From Scenedesmus sp. ARA3 (lineage: Eukaryota; Chlorophyta; Chlorophyceae; Sphaeropleales; Scenedesmaceae): DNA of 28,668 bases. The notes below the pieces were generated by a model. The model was not told the DNA's origin, made no database searches, and was given only the letters and a program-made list of their open reading frames with translations. Shown one piece after another: positions 11,014 through 19,566 of the stretch. The first letter of the stretch is position 1; every line of letters begins with the position of its first letter. Both the position numbers and the translations under genes were made by a program. The DNA lies in the NCBI GenBank assembly GCA_004335835.1, contig RWJK01001015.1, positions 26,214 through 54,881 of the forward strand, given 5' to 3'.

Positions 11014-12711
11014 ATGTCTTTCACCAGCACCAAGATGATGCAGAAGGCGGGAGTGGTCTCCAGGACCCCCGTTGTACGTTCTGCACACCAGGTCAGGCAG
11101 CAGGCGCGCTCCGCAAAGCACCAGGCTGCTCCCTCAGGTGCGAAACATGTGATGCGCATGCGGGCCATGCAGCCCGCCATGTGCAGCTCATTGCTTTCTG
11201 CACGCGCAATTCATGGACATTTAGGGTGCTGAACGTTACTTCGTAGCAAGACCAGCGTTCTCCGGAGCAGCGCCCGGCACCTGTTTCACTGCTTGCTACG
11301 GCGCTGCTCCCTTGCCGACTGGCCATGCAACAGTTTCCATATGTTCGATTCAACAATATGGCGTGGGCGTTTCAGCGTATAAGCTGACTGCTGTGTGGTG
11401 CTGCCTCCTGCTCCTGCAGTTGTGGCTGCAGTGGTGCCCCAGCAGCAGCTCTCCGCAGCAGCACGCAGGGCAAGCCTTGCCTGCAGGGTGGCAGCAGCTG
11501 AAGGTCAGTAACGGTTTTGCAGCAGCAGTAGCTAGGGTACAACGCCGGAAGTGCCGCAACCAGCAGTCCTGCAAGCAGGAAACCCTGGTGCAGCAGGCAC
11601 AGCGCTTTGTGGCCGACATGTCAAGCTGGCAACTGTGTTTGCTGGCCAAAGCAGCTGCTTGCAACCACAAAACATAACAAGCGCATCATCCTCTGTAGCT
11701 TACTTAAAAGGCATGTTGCTGTGGTGATGTGCATGGGCACCCGTTATTTGTTCGACTTTGCTTTCACACAAACCAACAAACCACTACTTTCTGCCAGCAG
11801 AAGCACTAGTTTAAAGGACTGTGCTGACAAGCATCTTTGGATGAAGCTCTGTTACTTGGTGCTGCCTTTCCTTGCAGCCCCCGCCGCCGCCGGCGCTGAC
11901 AGCAGCAGCAGCAGCGCCAGCAATGTGCGTGGTGACATCCGCAACATTGCCATCATTGCCCACGTCGACCACGGCAAGACCACCCTGGTGAGTCACCAAA
12001 CAATCGACAAACAAAGTGAACATCACAGTCATAGTGCATTTGATCGGCAACAGCAGCAGCAGCAGCAGCAGCGGCAGCAGCTAGCGCAATGGTACCGGCA
12101 CAGCGCACATGCGTCCTTGCATGACCTCTCCGCGTTGCAGCATTGTTTGCACTTTCTCCTTCCCTTGAGTAAGCTGCTTGGTGTCTGGCATGTTATGCTG
12201 TAGGTGGACTCCATGCTCAAGCAGAGCAAGGTGTTCCGCGCCAACCAGGACATGGCTGAGCGCGTGATGGACAGCAACGCACTCGAGAGGGAGCGCGGCA
12301 TCACCATCCTGGCCAAGAACACCGCCATCAGGTGTGTTATATGGCTGTTAATGACACAAATAACACATGTATGTAACATGTGTGATATTAGCGATGGACA
12401 GCAACGTGCTGGAGCGCGAGCGCGGCATCACCATTCTGGCCAACAACACCGCCATCAGGTGCGTGTTACTTGTTATGTCATGTGACACTTCTCAGATCTT
12501 GGTTTAACAACGGGACATGATCTTGGTGTAACAACGGGACATGATCATGAACAGCAACTCCCTAGAGCGTGATGGCTGTTATGCCTAACAGATTGATGCC
12601 TGTCTTGTGGCGACTGCTGCAATGGCCTCTGGGGGTGGGCGGTCCCCCATGGTTGTTCACAAAGCAGCGCCATGTCTCGTGTGTGGCCAGTCATGGCGTA
12701 TGTTGTGAACG

Positions 12712-12786
<75 letters not shown>

Positions 12787-15700
12787 AGGTTCAAGGGTGT
12801 GAAGATCAACGTCATTGACACCCCTGGTCACGCTGATTTCGGAGGAGAGGTGGAGCGCGTGCTCAACATGTGCGACGGTGAGTGAGGGCAGCAGGGTTTT
12901 ACAGCACACGAGCTGTGGGGTTTTGCGGCAGCCATGCGAATGCTTGAGGCAAGGTGGAGCGTGTGCTTTACATGTGTGATGGTGAGTGAGGGCAGTGTCA
13001 GTGCTCATGAGGGCTGGCAGCAGCGTGTTGCAGGAACGTGGGGGGCTTCCCATGCCCAGACACACCTGAGACCTGTGGGCATCACTCTGGGCATTGAGCT
13101 CAAGTAAATTTCAATTTATAAGTTGCATTTGCATTTGCAGGCGAGCTGCTGCTGTTTGACAGCGTCGAGAGGGCCCCATGCCCCAACGACACCACTGTGA
13201 CAGTGTCAATATTTTCAGCCATCCTGAACTAGCACATTGCTCAGTGCATGTTGTTCCTTTTGCCCCTGCAGGCGTGCTGCTGCTGGTGGACAGCGTGGAG
13301 GGCCCCATGCCCCAGACACGCTTCGTGACCAAGAAGGCCCTGGCACTCAACAAGAAGGTGGGTGGTACATAACATGTTATAAATTGCAATGTAACAAGGC
13401 ATCGCCCCCCCTCAGTGGTGCTGGTATGCTTCCATCCTGCTGTGCGCCGCCGTGGGCAGACAGCAGCTGTATGTCTTGCCTCCGTTGCCAGTCTGCTTGT
13501 TAGTCACTGCTTGTTAGTAACTGCTTGTTCGTAACTGCTTGTTCGTAACCTACCCGCCTGTGTGTGCTGCAGGTGGTGGTGGTTGTCAACAAGATCGACA
13601 AGCCTGCAGCCCGCCCCGAGTGGGTGGTGGACTCCACCTTTGAGCTGTTCATGGACCTGGGGGCAACAGATGAGCAGTGCGACTTCCCGGTGGTGTATGC
13701 CAGCGGAGTGAACGGCATCGCAGGCATGAGCCCTGACACCATGTCTGAGACGCTGGAGCCGCTCTTTGACACTGTGGTCCGCGAGGTGAGTGTGAAGAAG
13801 AGGCAGCGGTTTGACGTGTAGAGGTTTTTTTGCTGCGGTCTCGAGGTGTCTGTATGTTCGCTTGATATCTGATGTTGCAAGGTCTCGAGGTGTCTGTATG
13901 TTCGCTTGATATCTGATGTTGCAAGGTCTTTTCTGTGGCCTCTGGTGTTCCTGTGTGTCCTTGTGTTTTTGGGTGTAATCTGGTGTTTGTTGGCTGTTCC
14001 TGGTGCTTTGGGGTTTTTTTTTTTCGGTGTACTTAAGTGTCTCCTTGTGTCCTAGGGTATTGGGGTTTTGCTAATGGGTCTTTGAGCCGTTCATGGAATT
14101 GGGGGCTACGGACGGGGCAACAGATGAGCAGTGCGACTTCCCGGTGGTGTATGCCAGCGGTATCGCGGGCATGAGCCCTGACACCATGTCTGAGACACTG
14201 GAGCCGCTCTTTGACACTGTCGTCCGCGAGATGGGTTTAGTGTGTAGGGTTTAGGGTTTAAGCAGCAGCGTAAAAAGGGTCTATGATTTTGGAAGTTTGT
14301 GTTTTGGGGAGTTTGGGGCGTGGACAGCATAGCAGGCATAAGCCCTGACACCATGTCTGAGACGCTGGAGCCGCTGGACCTCGCGCACAACGGTGTCAAA
14401 TCCTGTTTGACACCGTTGTGCGCGAGGTGGGTTCAGGGTTTGTGGTTCTGGATTAGATCAGCGGAGCAGAGCAGGGTTGAGGATGTTTTGGGCTTTGTTT
14501 GCCATTCAATGGTTCACCTGCTGCACAGTTCAACACACCCACTGCTGCTGCTGCTGCCGCTGCTGCTGCCATTGGTTACGAGCACATGGGTCCGCACCTG
14601 ACTCGCTGCTGCTGCTGCTGCTGCTGATCCTCACCTTGGCCCGGGTCCAGGCTGCTGAAGCCACACCAAATGCTCTGATTATGCTGAGCACAAGGGCTAC
14701 AAATCTGACTTGCTGCTGCTGCTGCCGCTGCCTCTGATATCTGCAGGTTGCTTCCTTTGCTGTGGCATTCGAGCAGCTGCTGCAGATGCTGGTGACCGAC
14801 ATCGATTACGATGAGCACAAGGGCCGCACATCTGACTTGCTGTGCTGCTGCTGCTGCTTTTGCTGCTGCTATTTTTCCATTCAGGTTGCTCCTCCCGCTG
14901 TTGCATTTGAGCAGCCGCTGCAGATGCTGGTGACCAACATCGATTACGATGAGCACAAGGGCCGCATTGCGATTGGTCGTGTGAGTGCGGGCACGGTCAA
15001 GAAGGGCATCCCACTCAGCATCTGCTCCAGCCTGGAGCCCGGCAAGGTGAGCTGTCGATGTTTCTTGCATGGCTTGAAGAGCATTTCTTTCCAGCAGCGT
15101 GAGCAGCAGCAGCAGCAGCAGCAGCAGCATCTGGTGTGGCTTCAGCAGCCTGGTTTTGTGGCAGCAGCAGCAGCAGCAGAAGCAGCAGCAGCTGCAGTGT
15201 TACGATGAGACGACAGCACACGACAACTTCCGCAATGCTATGTTTTTTATGCCATGCCATATGTGGCAATTGTTTGTGGCGATTGTTTGCTGTTGCTTGC
15301 TTCCAGGTGCGCCCCGGCAAGGTCAACGAGCTCTTTGTTTATGACAAGTTCAGCCCATGCCCTGTCCACATGATGCTGACGCATGTTGTCTATTGGTTTC
15401 AAATGTGCTGCTTTCTTTTTGTAGGTGCGCCCCGGCAAGGTCAACGAGCTGTTTGTGTACGACAACTTCAGCCGCATTCCTGTTGAGGAGGTGCAGGCAG
15501 GCGACATCTGCGCCGTCACAGGCATCCAGGACATTGGGGTGAGTGTGTGCTGTTGGTTGAGGTTGGGAGAGAGAGACACCACATATCAATGGTCAAACCC
15601 GCGGGTTCAGCATGCAATGCTGCACTGGATGATATGAAACATGCAGTGCTGCATACTGCAATGTCAACCCAGCTGTTCAGGAGTCGACTTTGCGGCCTCA

Positions 15701-18700
15701 TGCTGCTTTCTTTCCATGCAGATCGGCGAGACGCTGTGCAGCAAGGAGTCCCCTGTGGCGCTGCCCACCATCAAGGTGGAGGAGCCCACCGTGTCCATGA
15801 CCTTCAAGGTGCGTTATTTTCAGCACGTCTAGATCTGCATGTTCCAATGTTCGTTGCAACCAGGGGCTTTCAGTCTGCCCACCATTAAGGTTGAGGAGCC
15901 CACTGTGTCTATGACCTTCAAGGTGCGGGCTGCCCAGGATTTTTGGGAACGTCATGAACAATTAGCAGTCTGCCGGATTTGTGCGTAGCCACGAGGCTGC
16001 ATACTCTGCGGGCAGCGGCAGCGGCAGTACTGTCACAGGAACTGTGTGATTGGCACCCCCGCAGGTGAACATTCGATACAACTGAACCGTTTTGTACCTG
16101 TGCTGGACACCTGAACCTTGTGTGCTGCTTTGTTTGCTGCTTGTCTGCCTGCAGGTGAACACCAGCCCCTTTGCCGGCAAGGAGGGCAAGTTCAACACCT
16201 CAAAACCTGTTGCTCGTATGCTTGCCCGAACCCTGAACCCTGTGCCTTGTGTGTTTTTTATGTGATGTTGATGCTGCAGGTGAACACCAGCCCCTTTGCC
16301 GGCAAGGAGGGCAAGTTTGTGACCAGCAGGAACCTCAAGGACAGGCTGGACAGGTGCGGCCTGGGTAGTCTCCGAGAAGTACCAGGTTGCTGAACTGAAA
16401 CGTTGTGCATCAATTGCTTGCGACAGCATGAGGTGGTGCTGCCTGCAACCTATCTCAGAAAGAGGCATGCATCGCAGCCTGGCCATACGGGTGATGCCTG
16501 CTGCATTTGCTGCTGCCCTCATGGGCAGCAACCTGAAGTCGTGCTCAAACCCCAAACCCTAAACCGCATGGTGCTGCTGTCCAAAACCCTTGTTTCAAAC
16601 CCTGCAGGGAGCTGGAGCGCAACCTGGCCATGAAGGTTGAGCCAGGAGAGACTGCGGACGCCTTTGTGGTCAGCGACCCTGAAACCGCTTTTAACCGCGG
16701 AACCCTAAACCATGTTGCTCACCTGCCCTGAACCTTTCCTTATAGGGAGCTGGAGCGCAACCTGGCCATGAAAGTGGAGCCGGGAGAGACTGCTGACGCG
16801 TTTGTGGTTGGCTGCCCTGACATGTCCTTAAAATGCCAAACTCTAAAACCCGTCATGATGCTGCCTTGTCACACCTTGAACCCTGCAGGGAGCTGGAGCG
16901 CAACCTGGCCATGAAGGTGGAGCCAGGAGAGACTGCTGACGCCTTTGTGGTCAGCGGGCGCGGCACGCTGCACCTGGGCATCCTCATCGAGTCGATGCGC
17001 AGGGAGGGCTACGAGTTTGAGATCGGCCCACCAAAGGTGAGGGGCGGCGGCCTGCGTGGTGGGCTATGGTGTGCTGCATGTGTCTGTTGCTTGTATGTGG
17101 CATCCTCATTGAGTCGATGCGCAGGGAGGGCTACGAGTTTGAGATCCGCCCACCAAAGGTGAGGAGTGGTGGGCTGCATGGTGGGCTGTGTGGTGGGCTG
17201 CCTTGGTGCTTGGATCAGAATGGCTGGCACATGAATGTTCGGACGATCTGTTTGCTTGCTGTTTCAGGAGTATGTTTACACCTGCTCATGTTGCTGAGTG
17301 TGTGCAATGACGATTGTGATGTGCCGCTGCTGCTGCTGCCAGGTCATCACGCGCGAGGTTGACGGCCACAAGTGTGAGCCATTTGAGGAGGCCATTGTCG
17401 AGGTGCCTGAGCAGTACGTGGGCAGCGTGGTGGAGCTGTTTGCGCAGCGCAAGGGAGAGATGCAGGACATGCAGCCCAGCATCGGGGTGAGGAGCAAAGC
17501 TTGTTTTGTCAAGTGTGTTTCAAGTGCGTTTGCTGAATCATGCACAGCAAGCGCTGTGTCCTAGAGAGCGGGGCAGGACATGCAGCCCAGCGTTGAGTGC
17601 GGCCTCAAGCGCAAAGCCTTACTGTTGTGTGTAGCATGTAACTCATGCTCAGTAAGCGCTGTGACATAGGCAGCGCAAGGGGGGCATGCAGGGCATGCAG
17701 TCCAGCAACACACTCGCATTACAAAGGACGTGGCATTGTTGTTGTTGCAGGGCACCACCCGCCTGACCTTCAAGATTGCAACCCGTGGCCTGCTGGGCCT
17801 GAAGAATGCGCTGCTGACAGCCACACGCGGCCTGGGCCTGCTCAACACCATCTTCGATAGCTACAGGTGAGCTTGCAGGAAATGCGCCGGCGGCTTGCAG
17901 GAAGCTGTGAAGCAATGACTGGTGTGCCACTGCATAGCTGTTGATGTGGCAGCGCAGTGCGTTGTTGGCGGAAGGCAGCCATAGCCTTGCGAGTCACAAG
18001 TGTGAGCTCTCTACTTCTTACCGCTGCTGGTGCTGCTGCTGCTGCTGCTGTTTGATTTTGCAGGCCTGTGGCTGGCGAGATCAGCATGCGCGAGCAGGGC
18101 TCGCTGATTGCGTTTGAGACGGGCCAGGTGACCGCCTACGCCATCGAGACAGCGCAGGAACGCGGCCAGCTCTTCTGTAGGCCTGGAGACCAGGTGAGCT
18201 GCTGATTATTCAACTTAGATTTTGCCTGAGAGAAAGGCGAGCATGTTCTTTGCGACAGCACAGGAGCGTGGTCAGCTCTTTGTGAAGCCTGGTGACCAGG
18301 TGCACTGCTGTAGTGGGCTGTGCACGGGACTAGGTTGCATTGAGATGTGCTGTGCGAGCTGGTTCATCTGTCATTCGCTATTTGCATTGTGTTGTTTTTG
18401 CTTTTGACAGCTTATTTACAGCAGCAACCTCTGTTAGGTTTTGTTGCACTTTCTGCTGCTGTCATAACAGTGACGTCTAACCAACAGGTGGCCAGCTTGC
18501 AACTCTGTGTCTCACACTCCGCTGCGGCACTCACTCCTTCACGTGTTGTCTGCAGTTGGAACGAGGGCCAGGTGGTGGGCGTGTACAAGTAGTCGGGCGA
18601 CCTCAAGCTCACAATTTTGTGGTGTTGGCATGTCACACTTTATGCAGGTGTACGAGGGCCAGGTGGTGGGCGTGTACAACAAGGCGGGCGACCTCAAGCT

Positions 18701-19566
18701 CAACGTGTGCAAGGCCAAGGCGCTGACCAACATGCGCGCCAGCCAGAGCGAGAAGAAGGTGCGTCATTTGATGTGTTATGCTGCATGTTATGTAACATGT
18801 TTTGCTTGTAATAACAATCGATGCTTGATGTAAACGTGTGCAAGGCCAAGGCGCTGACCAACATGCGCCAGCCAGAGCGAGAAGAAGGTGCGTCACTCGT
18901 TGTGTTATGCTGCATGTTATGTAACATGTTGAGTATCTTGTTGATGGTGGGTGCTCGCTTTTTACTGGTGCAAGGCCACAGCGCTGACCAACATGCGTGA
19001 CAGCTAGAGTCTAACCAGGTCATGCGTTCGCTGCTGCACCATTGCTTGTTTATAACAGGTTGCGCTGGATGAGGCGCGCATCATGGGCCTGGATGACGCA
19101 CTGGAGTACATCACAGACGATGAGCCAGCAGCACTCAATCTTGCTGCTGCTGCTGTTTGCAGGTTGCGCTGGATGAGGCGCGCATCATGGGCCTGGATGA
19201 CGCTCTTGAGTATATCACAGACGATGAGCAGTTGGAACTAACCATGTTGATCCTGCTGCTGCTTTTTCAAATTTTTGTTTGTTTGCAGGTGGCGCTGGAT
19301 GAGGCGCGCATTATGGGCCTGGATGACGCACTCGGGTACATCACTGACGATGAGCAGGTGGAGGTGACACCTAACCATGCTGCTGCTGCCGCTGCTGCTG
19401 CTGCTGCTGCTGTCTCTAGGTTGCGCTGGATGAGGCGCGCATCATGGGCTTGGATGACGCGCTGGAGTACATCACAGACGATCAGCAGGTGGAGGTGACG
19501 CCCCTGTCCATCCGCATCCGCAAGGACCCCAACGCCAAGCCCAGCCGCGGCGGCAGCCGCCGGTAA
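11014..19566 (+). CDS. TYPA: Chloroplast TypA/BipA ribosome-binding translational GTPase
   Basis: TypA/BipA is an EF-G-like GTPase that binds ribosomes. In plants the plastid form supports chloroplast translation and stress tolerance. Exons are 11014-11137, 11420-11503, 11878-11987, 12204-12331, 12789-12877, 13272-13357, 13573-13785, 14885-15046, 15425-15538, 15722-15808, 16280-16353, 16889-17036, 17343-17486, 17751-17866, 18064-18193, 18648-18758 and 19420-19566. Together they are 2067 nt, 688 residues plus TAA, with all phases matching. The N-terminus ([13 protein letters not shown], then Arg/Ala/Ser-rich to [13 protein letters not shown]) looks like a transit peptide. GTPase motifs are G1 AHVDHGKT (97-104), G2 GITI (138-141), G3 DTPGH (159-163), G4 NKID (212-215) and a G5-like YASG (248-251). 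TypA signatures follow: [76 protein letters not shown] and [14 protein letters not shown]. Oddities are LFCRPGD where the family usually has LFV.PG, and DDQQVEVTP where DDE is usual. Thirteen exons have ghost copies nearby. Confidence 0.96.
12048..12080 (+). repeat. CAG tract in TypA intron 3
   Basis: About ten CAG units, one interrupted as CGG, lie mid-intron. Most intronic tracts in this window read CTG on the coding strand, so this one is an exception. Confidence 0.8.
12391..12458 (+). pseudogene. 3' ghost of TypA exon 4
   Basis: It encodes [20 protein letters not shown] then AIR, copying the G2 region, and is followed by the donor GTGCGT. Compared with exon 4 it has two amino-acid changes (Ala to Val, Lys to Asn) and several synonymous ones. 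An AG lies at its 5' side. Confidence 0.9.
12495..12542 (+). repeat. 24-bp tandem repeat, two copies
   Basis: GATCTTGGT(T/G)TAACAACGGG plus ACAT occurs at 12495-12518 and 12519-12542, differing at one base. It lies in TypA intron 4, between two exon ghosts. Confidence 0.85.
12547..12569 (+). pseudogene. Short second ghost of TypA exon 4
   Basis: The sequence ATGAACAGCAACTCCCTAGA encodes MNSNSLER, matching MDSNALER of exon 4, and then breaks off. Confidence 0.6.
12714..12785 (+). repeat. Long CTG tract abutting the acceptor of TypA exon 5
   Basis: About 24 CTG-type units with one CCG interruption run directly into the CAG acceptor at 12786-12788. The intron therefore has no ordinary polypyrimidine tract. 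Confidence 0.95.
12951..12981 (+). pseudogene. 3' ghost of TypA exon 5
   Basis: It encodes [10 protein letters not shown] with the same donor (GTGAGTGAGG), copying [10 protein letters not shown] at the exon end. Confidence 0.8.
13141..13190 (+). pseudogene. 5' ghost of TypA exon 6
   Basis: It follows TTTGCAG and reads [11 protein letters not shown], a copy of [15 protein letters not shown] two-base insertion (GTCGAGAGGG against GTGGAGGG) shifts the frame. Confidence 0.85.
13837..13924 (+). repeat. Perfect 44-bp tandem duplication in TypA intron 7
   Basis: A 44-bp unit beginning GGTCTCGAGGTGTCTGTATG occurs at 13837-13880 and again, without a mismatch, at 13881-13924. It contains no exon sequence, so the duplication process also acts inside introns. 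Confidence 0.95.
14081..14230 (+). pseudogene. 3' ghost 1 of TypA exon 7
   Basis: It reads [15 protein letters not shown] then [20 protein letters not shown], in frame over the G5 region. It lacks the VNG residues and contains a small local repeat (ATDGATDE). The donor GTGAGT has become ATGGGT, which would prevent use. Confidence 0.9.
14236..14262 (+). repeat. Short telomere-like TTTAGGG motif in TypA intron 7
   Basis: The run TAGGGTTTAGGGTTTA directly follows exon ghost 1. Related CCCTAAA motifs lie at about 16553-16565 and 16700-16712 in intron 11. They are too short to be telomere arrays. Confidence 0.5.
14320..14428 (+). pseudogene. 3' ghost 2 of TypA exon 7 with a fold-back palindrome
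   Basis: It matches [19 protein letters not shown], and then the exon end appears twice in opposite orientations. Arms 14378-14400 and 14406-14428 are a perfect 23-bp inverted repeat with a 5-base loop. The right arm is the normal exon end (FDTVVRE plus GT), and the left arm is its reverse complement. Confidence 0.92.
14647..14673 (+). repeat. Left arm of an inverted repeat flanking TypA exon 8
   Basis: This 27-base segment (CCAGGCTGCTGAAGCCACAC and onward) is the reverse complement of 15127-15153 with one mismatch. A CTG tract lies beside it at about 14603-14626, and CAG tracts lie beside the partner. Confidence 0.9.
14677..14700 (+). pseudogene. Short ghost of TypA exon 8
   Basis: GATTATGCTGAGCACAAGGG encodes DYAEHKG, matching DYDEHKG of exon 8. 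The following ATCTGACTTGCTG also recurs after the next ghost. Confidence 0.65.
14747..14830 (+). pseudogene. 5' ghost of TypA exon 8
   Basis: It follows CTGCAG and reads [20 protein letters not shown] then YDEHKGR, a close copy of the first half of exon 8, before running into CTG-rich intron. Confidence 0.92.
15127..15153 (+). repeat. Right arm of an inverted repeat flanking TypA exon 8
   Basis: It is the inverted partner of 14647-14673. It lies in intron 8 between CAG tracts at about 15107-15127 and 15162-15190. The CAG orientation here fits an inverted copy of a CTG-rich intron segment. Confidence 0.9.
15307..15356 (+). pseudogene. 5' ghost of TypA exon 9
   Basis: It follows TTCCAG and reads [17 protein letters not shown]. 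Over its first 48 nt it differs from exon 9 at four positions, three of them synonymous. Confidence 0.92.
15874..15922 (+). pseudogene. 3' ghost of TypA exon 10
   Basis: It encodes [16 protein letters not shown] followed by the donor GTGCGG. All four differences from exon 10 are synonymous third positions. Confidence 0.95.
16155..16192 (+). pseudogene. 5' ghost of TypA exon 11, identical to the parent
   Basis: It follows CTGCAG, encodes [13 protein letters not shown] and is identical to the first 38 bases of exon 11. A further trace (GTGAAC after GCAG) lies at 16065. The full identity suggests a very recent copy. Confidence 0.92.
16608..16674 (+). pseudogene. 5' ghost 1 of TypA exon 12
   Basis: It follows CTGCAG and reads [20 protein letters not shown] then VS. 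Both differences from exon 12 are synonymous. Splicing it on to the next copy would break phase. Confidence 0.95.
16746..16810 (+). pseudogene. 5' ghost 2 of TypA exon 12
   Basis: It follows TTATAG and encodes the same [20 protein letters not shown] peptide. All four differences from exon 12 are synonymous. Copy starts at 16608, 16746 and 16889 are about 140 bases apart. Confidence 0.95.
17099..17158 (+). pseudogene. 3' ghost of TypA exon 12
   Basis: It copies 16977-17036 at 58 of 60 bases ([19 protein letters not shown]), with one synonymous change and one Gly to Arg. It is followed by GTGAGG and similar intron sequence. Confidence 0.95.
17573..17708 (+). pseudogene. Two decayed 3' ghosts of TypA exon 13
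   Basis: The end of exon 13 (MQDMQPS) recurs at 17573-17597 and, more decayed, at about 17682-17708. Intron sequence around GCAAGCGCTGTG is also copied between them. Confidence 0.75.
18252..18299 (+). pseudogene. 3' ghost of TypA exon 15 with a more typical sequence
   Basis: It reads [16 protein letters not shown] followed by GTGCAC. The exon itself reads [16 protein letters not shown]. The ghost keeps the Val that TypA proteins usually have here, while the exon has Cys-Arg. Confidence 0.85.
18556..18612 (+). pseudogene. 5' ghost of TypA exon 16 with a stop
   Basis: It follows CTGCAG and reads [10 protein letters not shown] then TAG, then SGDLKL. It copies [18 protein letters not shown]. 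Inclusion would truncate the protein. Confidence 0.9.
18833..18887 (+). pseudogene. 3' ghost 1 of TypA exon 16
   Basis: It reads [12 protein letters not shown], then a two-base deletion shifts the frame before AAG and the donor GTGCGT. About 45 bases of the following intron (ATGCTGCATGTTATGTAACA region) are copied too, so genomic DNA was duplicated, not mRNA. Confidence 0.92.
18968..19008 (+). pseudogene. 3' ghost 2 of TypA exon 16
   Basis: GTGCAAGGCCACAGCGCTGA encodes [10 protein letters not shown], then the copy degenerates to a TAG. Confidence 0.8.
19059..19370 (+). repeat. Three 5' ghosts of the last TypA exon
   Basis: Copies at 19059-19125, 19163-19236 and 19289-19370 each follow an AG and encode [20 protein letters not shown] with few changes. 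They precede the full exon at 19420. Nearly all differences are synonymous. All three have DDE where the full exon has DDQ. The third copy has a possible donor (CAG then GTGGAG) giving 69 nt in phase, so a 23-residue in-frame duplication is possible. Confidence 0.93.

Noticed and set aside
11014..19566. Pseudogene reading of TypA because of stops and frameshifts between exons.
   Set aside because: The stops lie in introns and ghosts. The chosen exons join in phase from ATG to TAA and carry all GTPase motifs.
19059..19566. Mutually exclusive exons as the general explanation for all copies.
   Set aside because: Most copies are truncated inside the exon or out of phase and cannot replace the full exon. 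Only a few are candidates.
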